This document shows, one piece after another, positions 24,883 through 32,047 of a stretch of DNA of 64,000 nucleotides (its first letter is position 1; every line of letters begins with the position of its first letter). The notes below the pieces were generated by a model. The model worked only from the letters and a program-made list of their open reading frames with translations, was not told the DNA's origin and did no database searches. The position numbers and the translations under genes are program-made. This DNA comes from Marinospirillum minutulum DSM 6287 (GTDB taxonomy: Bacteria > Pseudomonadota > Gammaproteobacteria > Pseudomonadales > Halomonadaceae), in NCBI RefSeq assembly GCF_000422325.1, contig NZ_KE383818.1:124001-188000 (forward strand), written 5' to 3'.

Positions 24883-27018
24883 ATGCTCATCAATAAACGC
24901 AGCCTGCTGCAAATAATTCCTGCAGCATTATTATTGAGCTTAATAAGTACCGTACTAGCTTTCTCCTTCGCAGCGATGATGACCCAAACCAATCAGGCAG
25001 TTTTATTGCCTGATATGGTTGTGGCTATGTTATTAACTGCTATGATTTCTGCGTTACTTGTAGCCTGGAAAGGAAGCATCGCAGGGCTTATAGGTATCCC
25101 CCTCCCAAGTGCTGCCGCCATGTTTGCAGACCTGCTACAAGGCGTTGATCCTTCTGTAGAACAGTTCTGGCTGCTACTTATGCTAAATGGCCTAATGACA
25201 GCTGGTTTTATGTTGTTGATGGGAAGTTTAAAACTGAGCCGTATTGTTCGCTATCTGCCTTTGCCTGTACTTGCTGGTTTTTTAGCAGGCATAGGTTGGT
25301 TATTTATTAAGGGTGGCTTAGGTTTAACAGGTTTTGATAGCCTAGCGATTAATCAGCTACAAGATACTGCTTTGTGGGTGGCTATTATCTTTGCATTCAC
25401 TTTATGGTTTTTGCGTGAAAGAGTGCAACCTGCACATTTATTACCTATAGCAACTTTGGTGGGTGGTGTGATAATGGTCACTCTAGCCCCTATGTTGCAG
25501 AATCAATCAGCTTGGTTCTTCCAACTAGAAGCCAGCGGCAGCTTGCCCGTGACCGGATATCAATGGATAAAAAGTGGTGCACCTAAGGTAGATTGGGTGC
25601 TACTGCCTTGGGGTGCTTTATTAACGCTGGCCTCTATCTCCGTTTTATCTATGCTGTTACAAGCAACTTCTATCGAACTCTTAGCCAAAAAAGATTTAAA
25701 CCTAGACCAGGAGTTAAGGTTGGCTGGTGGTATGAACTTGCTAACAGCCTTAACCGGCGGTGGTATCGCTTCCTTGTCGCTAAGCCAAACGAGTATGGCA
25801 AGGCAGATGCAAGCTAACTACCGGTTAACTGGCATTTTAATAGCTTTACTTCTTCTTGTTGTTATCTTTATACATGAGCATTTGTTGCGCTGGTTACCCT
25901 TGCCGCTGGTCGCTGGCTTGCTGATCTTTCAAGGTATGCAGTTTATAAACCAGTGGCTCATTACTTCAGGCCAACGCTTTCCCCGAGCAGATCAAACCGT
26001 TATTGCTGTTATTTTTGTAGTAATTGTTTTTCAAGGGTTTTTGGGAGGCGTTTTATTAGGCCTTTTATTGACAGTCTTGCTTTTTATTCGTGAATACAGT
26101 CGCTTACAAGTAATCCAGCTAAATACTAACCTTATAGGTTTAACCAGTGGTGTAGAGCGTACTTCCCAAGAGCAGGATTGGTTAGAGTTACAAGCTAATA
26201 GAGTAAGAGTTTATCGCTTGAGGGGTTTTTTGTTTTTTGGTACTGCCAACACCTTGATTGAACAAATTAAAAAAGATGTAAAAGATAAGAATGCTTCAAT
26301 AGAAGCTCTCTTGTTAGACTTTTCACAAGTTAGCAATGCGGATTCCTCTACCGCAAATAGCTTATTACGCTTAAAACAATTTTGTGATGAGCAGAAAATT
26401 GGTATTTTTATTACGGGGTTAAAGCAGGTTATTCAACAAAGACTGCAAGCAACGGGCATGGTGTTTAACCAGCCCTCACAAGCTGGAAGCTTACGCTTAA
26501 CCGATACGCTTGAAGAAGCGTTAGAAACACTTGAAAACAAACTCTTGGAAGAAGCTGATTTAGATGAACAATCACCAGTAAAAATGATGCTACAGCACCG
26601 TCTTACCCTAGAAGATAAAGACGTACACAAGCTTTTAGCTTATTTCAAAGAAGAGCACTTTGTTGATGGTGAATGGGTTATCCAAGAAGGGCAAAAAGAG
26701 CAGGTTCTTTATATTATTGCCTCAGGCAGTATTGAGGTTGGTTTTGAAGACCCTGCATCAGCACAATGGGTTCGCATTAAAAAAATGCGCCCAGGTACTC
26801 TCTTAGGTGAAATGGGGTTGTATTTAAATGAACCTAGGTCTGCCTCTGCAAGAGCCGTAGGCACCACGAGTGCTTTATCTTTAACGCATGTTAGCTTGTC
26901 GCAAATGGAAGCGAGGAACCCTGAACTAGCTTTAGTTTTCCACCGCTTTGTTGTGCTAATGCAATCGGAAAGATTAAGAGAAAGCAATCAGCGTATCTAC
27001 TCGCTATTACAAGATTAA
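24883..27018 (+). CDS. SulP-family anion transporter with STAS and cNMP-binding domains
   Basis: This 711-aa protein joins three modules. Residues about 1-410 form a SulP/SLC26 membrane domain with ten or more helices (LPLPVLAGFLAGIGWLFI, ALTGGGIASLSLSQTSMARQ). A STAS domain follows (about 450-545, LLLDFSQVSNADSSTANSLL). A cyclic-nucleotide-binding domain ends it (about 575-690, LGEMGLYLNEPRSASARAVG). The last motif is the phosphate-binding cassette, which suggests gating by cAMP, cGMP or a similar ligand. GGGAG precedes the ATG. The substrate anion cannot be read from sequence. It converges with the T6SS block, with 5 bp between the stops. Confidence 0.9.
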   Translation: MLINKRSLLQIIPAALLLSLISTVLAFSFAAMMTQTNQAVLLPDMVVAMLLTAMISALLVAWKGSIAGLIGIPLPSAAAMFADLLQGVDPSVEQFWLLLMLNGLMTAGFMLLMGSLKLSRIVRYLPLPVLAGFLAGIGWLFIKGGLGLTGFDSLAINQLQDTALWVAIIFAFTLWFLRERVQPAHLLPIATLVGGVIMVTLAPMLQNQSAWFFQLEASGSLPVTGYQWIKSGAPKVDWVLLPWGALLTLASISVLSMLLQATSIELLAKKDLNLDQELRLAGGMNLLTALTGGGIASLSLSQTSMARQMQANYRLTGILIALLLLVVIFIHEHLLRWLPLPLVAGLLIFQGMQFINQWLITSGQRFPRADQTVIAVIFVVIVFQGFLGGVLLGLLLTVLLFIREYSRLQVIQLNTNLIGLTSGVERTSQEQDWLELQANRVRVYRLRGFLFFGTANTLIEQIKKDVKDKNASIEALLLDFSQVSNADSSTANSLLRLKQFCDEQKIGIFITGLKQVIQQRLQATGMVFNQPSQAGSLRLTDTLEEALETLENKLLEEADLDEQSPVKMMLQHRLTLEDKDVHKLLAYFKEEHFVDGEWVIQEGQKEQVLYIIASGSIEVGFEDPASAQWVRIKKMRPGTLLGEMGLYLNEPRSASARAVGTTSALSLTHVSLSQMEARNPELALVFHRFVVLMQSERLRESNQRIYSLLQD

Positions 27019-27023
27019 TAAAA

Positions 27024-27425
27024 CTAGGTTAGTAGCATTAATTTCACTTGTGAAGGCGCTAGAGTGACGCCAGGTGCGCCTGGGGTAAAACCATTTTGGC
27101 CAGACATCCCCAGCATTTTATTCGCTGGCATACCACCAATAAAAGTTTTTAAACTCCCTAACAATTGGCGTTGCGGCCCCATAACCATGCCCGATAAAGG
27201 ATTCATCATTACACCTGAGTTGTCGCCATTACTCATGGGCGTAAGCGTCATCATATTATGGTTAGGCATTGCCAAGGTTAATACTTTAAACTGTGACGGT
27301 ACTGCTGTAGTTGGTATGGCTAAATTAGGATAAGGAATGGGTGTAGGCACAGGCCCTACAGGTGTAATGCAGACATCAGGAAAACCCAAGTTCATCCCGC
27401 CCATTTGTGTTGTTGCAAAAACCAT
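27024..27425 (-). CDS. PAAR-like DUF4150 spike-tip protein
   Basis: DUF4150 proteins are PAAR-like tips that sharpen the VgrG spike and often carry effector domains. This 133-aa copy has the family start (MVFATTQMGGMNLGFPDVC), the proline-rich VGPVPTPIPYPN and glycine-rich turns. It ends soon after the fold, so no toxin domain is attached. The ATG at 27425 is chosen because AAGGAG lies 6 bases upstream. It is the last gene of the T6SS block, 10 bp after the DUF3540 gene. Confidence 0.85.
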   Translation of the reverse strand: MVFATTQMGGMNLGFPDVCITPVGPVPTPIPYPNLAIPTTAVPSQFKVLTLAMPNHNMMTLTPMSNGDNSGVMMNPLSGMVMGPQRQLLGSLKTFIGGMPANKMLGMSGQNGFTPGAPGVTLAPSQVKLMLLT

Positions 27426-27435
27426 AATGCTCTCC

Positions 27436-28068
27436 TTAACCCATGTGAATGCGTTCAGCATCTATTCGTAAATCTTTATTACTGGTAATGCTTGCCTGCT
27501 CACTGTTAAGCGACATGTTTCCTCTAGTACGCTGAATAAAGTGACCTGAATCTTTTTGTTCTACTTCATCAACACGGCTAATGGATTGACGCACCTGCTG
27601 CCAAAGCGTTTGACCTGAGTGCCAAAAATCTTTAATTAAATTATGTACCTGCTGCCAATGTTGGGTAAGTTGGTTACCGCTTACTTTTCCTGTATTGGTG
27701 GTTAATTCGGCGTGTTGGGTTAAAATTTGGGTGGTTTCCGCTTCTACTTGCCATAACTTAGCATTTTTCCATTCGCAGTCTTGGCCACCTAAATCGAAAG
27801 ATAAGCCTTGCTTAGCATTAATCTGCATGGCCAGTGGTTGCTGGCGCTCAAGAATGGCTAATAAGTAAGCTGTTTTGCCAACACTTTGTAGCAGCACCTT
27901 GTCACCTAATACAGGTTGAACTAAGCAAGAGTAAGCTTGGCAAGCTCTTACCAAGCCCTGACTAGTTGTTACTAACCAATAGCCGTCTTTACCGCCTTGC
28001 ACATAACCTTCTGTTGCTGAAGCTGCTGTTGGTGTTATTGAGTCTTTAGGTTGTGTAAGTAACGTCAT
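27436..28068 (-). CDS. DUF3540 T6SS accessory protein
   Basis: The 210-aa protein matches the DUF3540 pattern seen next to VgrG, DUF2169 and DUF4150 genes in type VI clusters. An N-terminal beta-rich part (YWLVTTSQGLVRACQAYSCL) is followed by a helical region and a polar C-terminus (SEQASITSNKDLRIDAERIH) reminiscent of VgrG-type beta strands. It has no signal peptide. It probably helps load or assemble the spike, but the family's exact role is not established. AGGAAA lies upstream of the ATG, 18 bp after the previous stop. Confidence 0.75.
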   Translation of the reverse strand: MTLLTQPKDSITPTAASATEGYVQGGKDGYWLVTTSQGLVRACQAYSCLVQPVLGDKVLLQSVGKTAYLLAILERQQPLAMQINAKQGLSFDLGGQDCEWKNAKLWQVEAETTQILTQHAELTTNTGKVSGNQLTQHWQQVHNLIKDFWHSGQTLWQQVRQSISRVDEVEQKDSGHFIQRTRGNMSLNSEQASITSNKDLRIDAERIHMG

Positions 28069-28086
28069 GGTTTGTTTTCCTATTAA

Positions 28087-29265
28087 TTATTGCTTAGCCA
28101 TTTTTTCTGCTTTTTCTCTTACTGAATCTGTTTCTAGAGCAGCCGATCGATTTGCACCTTCCCATAGTGAACTAGGATCAATAATGCAATGCAGGTTAGT
28201 GCGGTCCAGCTTAGCGTTTCTAAAATCAGCCTTAGTTAAGAGTGCATGGCTAAAGTCGGCATAAGTAAGGTTGCTTTCAGTAAAAACTGCTTCAGTTGCA
28301 TTGCATTCAGTAAACTGAGCTTGTTCTGCTGCCACTTTATAAAATACGGCTTGCTGTAAACTAGCTTTAATTAATAGCGCCATATTCATTTCACAGTGGT
28401 TAAACACTGCTTTATCTAGCTGGGCTTCTATTAGATTGGCTTGGTTCAGTTTAGCGCCAGAAAAATCACAGCCAATCGCTAAGGCTTTCATCATGCCCAT
28501 TTGTGAAAGATCCATGTTTTTAAAATTGCAGTAGCTAAGGTCGCATTCTTGGAATTGTGGTTTAATAAGCCCTGACTGAGTAAAATCACGTTTGGCTAGA
28601 TTTGCTTTTTGAAAAAAAGCCAACTCAATAGTGGTGTTATGGAGCTGCATACTTTCTAGCTGGCATTCAAGTAAATTAAGTCGAAAACCTGTCAGTTCAG
28701 TTAATTCAGCATTTTCAAGTGTGCAGTTAATAAAGCTACATTGATCAACAAAACTTTTTTGCCAACGGCTAGTATTTAGATTGCTATTAATGCAGCTAAA
28801 GTTTTTAAACTTTGCTTGAGTTAACTGACCATAAGCAAGGTTAGTATCAATCAAGCTTACTTGTTCTGCCTTCACACCCTGCCAGTTACTTTGACTTAGA
28901 TCGGTTTCAACAAAGCTCGTTGCCTTGTGGGTGCTGTTGGTTATATTGAATTTTTCAAACTGACAATTAACAGCAGATGTATTTTGCCATTGGCTCGCTT
29001 CAGCTTGAATACCAGCTCCTTTACATTCAATAAAGTTGGTATAGATGAACTGAGCATTTTTAAAGCTAGTAGCATTAAAAATACACTTATTAAAGGTACA
29101 CTCTTTTATTAGGGCGCTATCTAAGCAAGCATTGGAAAAATCAACGTCTTGGAAGGCCCCTCCACTTAAGTCTATACCTGTGAAATCACCAGTAATTACT
29201 TGTTCTTCAAGAACAAAAGTATCACCTTTTTTTATCCATTCTTGTAAAGTTGTTTTATTCATCAT
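28087..29265 (-). CDS. Pentapeptide-repeat protein of the T6SS tip module
   Basis: This 392-aa protein is almost entirely pentapeptide repeats (for example DLSGGAFQDVDFSNACL and AKLNQANLIEAQLDKAVF), which fold into a right-handed quadrilateral beta-helix. A short polar tail (about 370-392) follows. There is no signal peptide or catalytic motif. Its ATG overlaps the stop of the DUF2169 protein (ATGA), so translation is coupled. It could be cargo, a chaperone or an extension of the DUF2169 protein's own helix. Which one is unknown. Confidence 0.8.
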   Translation of the reverse strand: MMNKTTLQEWIKKGDTFVLEEQVITGDFTGIDLSGGAFQDVDFSNACLDSALIKECTFNKCIFNATSFKNAQFIYTNFIECKGAGIQAEASQWQNTSAVNCQFEKFNITNSTHKATSFVETDLSQSNWQGVKAEQVSLIDTNLAYGQLTQAKFKNFSCINSNLNTSRWQKSFVDQCSFINCTLENAELTELTGFRLNLLECQLESMQLHNTTIELAFFQKANLAKRDFTQSGLIKPQFQECDLSYCNFKNMDLSQMGMMKALAIGCDFSGAKLNQANLIEAQLDKAVFNHCEMNMALLIKASLQQAVFYKVAAEQAQFTECNATEAVFTESNLTYADFSHALLTKADFRNAKLDRTNLHCIIDPSSLWEGANRSAALETDSVREKAEKMAKQ

Positions 29266-32045
29266 GGTCGCCAGTCCTGCAGCAGGGTACGATCTAAATT
29301 AGCAAAATCAAATTTTGTATTACCTAGCTCCATGTAGAGTAAATTAGCGGCATAGAGGTTAGCACCTCTGAAGTCTGCATTTTTAACCTGGGCGTGATAG
29401 AGAATACCTTCCATTAGGTTGGCATCTTCAAGCTTGGCTTGAGTGAAGTTGGTGTTAGCCATATTGGCACGGTGCAGGTTGGCTTTTTTTAAACTAGCAC
29501 CTGTTAAGTTAGCAAACTCTAAGTCGGCTTGTTCTAAATGGGCGGCATCAAAGCAAGAGTTTACTAATGAAGCTTCTCGAAAAGAGGCCATATAAAGCTG
29601 TGCCTGACTAAAATTACTGTCATCTAGCTGGCAGCCTGCTATAAAGCGGGCATTGTTTAATTTGGCTTTAGTAAAACTAGATGCTGTTGCCTGCATGTTA
29701 ATAAAGTTGCTACTTTCTGCGTTAAGCGAATCGAATTTACAATCACTAAAAATTGGGTTTACTAGACTCGATTGGCTGAGGTTAGCTTCCGTAAAGTTAC
29801 ACGCTTCAAAAGTAGGGTCGATCAGGTTAATTTGCATTAGGTTGGCTTGAAAAAAGTTACAACCTTTAATGCTGGCTTGCATCCACTGGGTTTTGACTAG
29901 GTCTGCTTGAGTAAAGTCATTGCCTACTAGTGTTGCTTTATTAAAACTTACCTCGGTTAGTAAAGCACTTTTAAAAATACAAGCTTCAAGGTTAGATGAG
30001 CCAATATTAGCGCCGGTTAAGTCGGCATCGGAAAAATCGGTTTTTTGTAAATCGGCATAAACCATAATTACACCCTTTAGGTTGGCACCTTTCAGGCTGC
30101 TTCCACTTAGGTTAATACCTTCCATATAGCACTCGCTAAAATCGACTCCATCAAGAAATTGATTTGATAAATCCAAGTCGGCTAGGTCGTCGGTGGGTAA
30201 AGGTTGTTTAAGTGCAATGGCACTCAAAACTTGTTGGCGTAACTTTAAGCGCTCTTTACTGCTAAGTAGTGGCGAGCCGCGTTCAGAATATTCTGCACCC
30301 ATGCGGTAGGTGGCTTTAACTTTTGCTGGAAGCGTTGCAAGTTGTAATTTTGCTTCTTCAACTTTATTTATACTTGCTGCAAGTTTTTGTTGAGTTTCTT
30401 TAAGTTGTTCTTGTGATAACGCTGTGTTTTTTAACTCTAATGCTTCTTTTTCAAGCTGATCAACTAGGTTATCGAGGGTTACATCTATTTCTAACCTAGG
30501 CCAACTGGGTTTAGGCGGATTAGAAAGTAACGCAATTTTATTACGAATTTTTGGGTGGTGATCTTTTAATTCAGGAGTCGCCAACATAGCTTCTAGCTGT
30601 GGTAACAGCGCTTGTTGCGCTTTTACAGTTTCTTGAGCTTGGATACCTTCAACAAGTGGGCTAATTTCCTTCATAGCATCAAAGTCGATTTTTGCTAAAT
30701 CTGGGCTACCATTAGGCTTTTTAGGTAGTATTTTGTTCTGTAAAGCTTCTAACTTTGCCTGCCATTCAGGTGGTGTTTCTGGTTCTGCTATAGATGGGAG
30801 GTCTGCACCTGTTTTTGGTAAGTTTAAACTTTCTGTTTCAATTTGCTGCCTAGCATTAGCTTTTATTTCTTCTGCTAGGTGTTGTGCTTTATCTATTTGA
30901 GGTAAATCGAGTGAAGGCGCTTCCCCGTTTTGCGCCATCATTAATGCCATACCACAGGTAATTTGTGTTGGAAGCAAAGGTTGAGTATCTAATAAATAGC
31001 GCCAAGCATTGTTTTGATCAGAACGTTTTTGTAATTGGTCTAGGTAATGGGTGTCTGGCTTAATTGCTTTAGGGTCTTCTAGTGCTAGCAGCAAGGCTTT
31101 AATATCACGGGCATCATCACGGTTAACCTTGATTTTTCCGCGGTAAAGCATAATGCCTAAATTCTGATTAGGTAATAAAATTAGGGTTTCAGCTTTTAAC
31201 AGCACCTGCTGAGGTGTGGGTTTTAATTCATCAGTTTGCTGCTGTAATAACCAAGCCACAGCTTGCCAACTGAGTAAGTTTCCTTCAATTAGTGGTGCAT
31301 CAGCATTTAGGTTTTGTAATTTGTAGGGGGCATTGCTTGGCAAGCTGGCTTCTTGAAAGCGCTGATCAGGCAAGGCATCTTGGCAAAAAAGCCAATCAAA
31401 ATCATCGGGTAAACCGGGCATGGCTTTTTGCATATAAGTAGAGTTATAAGTGCCTGCGTATTGCTGCCTTTGAGGCGACATAAAATCCATTGCACCAGTA
31501 AAAGCTAAGGGTAGAATTTGCCCAGGCTTTTGGGCAGGTGTGTTTAATAGTTGCACTTGGGTAAGAGGGTAAAGGCTCTCACCGGCTTCAGTGGTTATGG
31601 CTTGAAAACCCTTACCTTTGGGGTTGTCTGCAAAGCCTTCACCGCCAAAAGCATAGTCATGGCTCAGTGGTATGCGGGTAAAGGTTTGGTCAACTTTTTG
31701 TTGCTTAAAGCCGGGCAAGCCACGCCAGTACCCTTTACCTTGTAGATACAGTTGTTTGTTAAGGTTGCCCACTGTTAAGCCAGCAGACAACGCTGTTCTA
31801 GGTTCACTTTTAGGTGTTTCTGCACAGCCATAGACTAAAACCTCTGCTTGAGGCTTCGGAAAGCCTGCATCTAAAATTTGAACTTCTGGTGTAGCAGCAA
31901 CTTTTTCCCATAAGTTTTGCTCTAGCACTGGTTCGCCTGTTGTAAGGTCAAAACCCAGCAAGCTACCAATCGAACAAAAATGTTGGCGCTGATAGGTAAA
32001 AGAGCGGATTATAGCGCTTAATTGTAAGGGTTTAATTATCTGCAT
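29262..32045 (-). CDS. DUF2169 adaptor with pentapeptide-repeat C-terminus
   Basis: Residues about 1-330 match the DUF2169 family, known in other bacteria as an adaptor that loads PAAR-like DUF4150 tips and their effectors onto VgrG. Residues about 500-600 form helical coiled-coil-like segments (LEKEALELKNTALSQEQLKE). Residues about 625-927 are pentapeptide repeats (LSGSSLKGANLKGVIMVYA, FSDADLTGANIGSS). At 927 aa it is a large fusion of adaptor and beta-helix. It starts 2 bp after vgrG and is coupled to the next pentapeptide gene. Confidence 0.85.
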   Translation of the reverse strand: MQIIKPLQLSAIIRSFTYQRQHFCSIGSLLGFDLTTGEPVLEQNLWEKVAATPEVQILDAGFPKPQAEVLVYGCAETPKSEPRTALSAGLTVGNLNKQLYLQGKGYWRGLPGFKQQKVDQTFTRIPLSHDYAFGGEGFADNPKGKGFQAITTEAGESLYPLTQVQLLNTPAQKPGQILPLAFTGAMDFMSPQRQQYAGTYNSTYMQKAMPGLPDDFDWLFCQDALPDQRFQEASLPSNAPYKLQNLNADAPLIEGNLLSWQAVAWLLQQQTDELKPTPQQVLLKAETLILLPNQNLGIMLYRGKIKVNRDDARDIKALLLALEDPKAIKPDTHYLDQLQKRSDQNNAWRYLLDTQPLLPTQITCGMALMMAQNGEAPSLDLPQIDKAQHLAEEIKANARQQIETESLNLPKTGADLPSIAEPETPPEWQAKLEALQNKILPKKPNGSPDLAKIDFDAMKEISPLVEGIQAQETVKAQQALLPQLEAMLATPELKDHHPKIRNKIALLSNPPKPSWPRLEIDVTLDNLVDQLEKEALELKNTALSQEQLKETQQKLAASINKVEEAKLQLATLPAKVKATYRMGAEYSERGSPLLSSKERLKLRQQVLSAIALKQPLPTDDLADLDLSNQFLDGVDFSECYMEGINLSGSSLKGANLKGVIMVYADLQKTDFSDADLTGANIGSSNLEACIFKSALLTEVSFNKATLVGNDFTQADLVKTQWMQASIKGCNFFQANLMQINLIDPTFEACNFTEANLSQSSLVNPIFSDCKFDSLNAESSNFINMQATASSFTKAKLNNARFIAGCQLDDSNFSQAQLYMASFREASLVNSCFDAAHLEQADLEFANLTGASLKKANLHRANMANTNFTQAKLEDANLMEGILYHAQVKNADFRGANLYAANLLYMELGNTKFDFANLDRTLLQDWRP

Positions 32046-32047
32046 GA

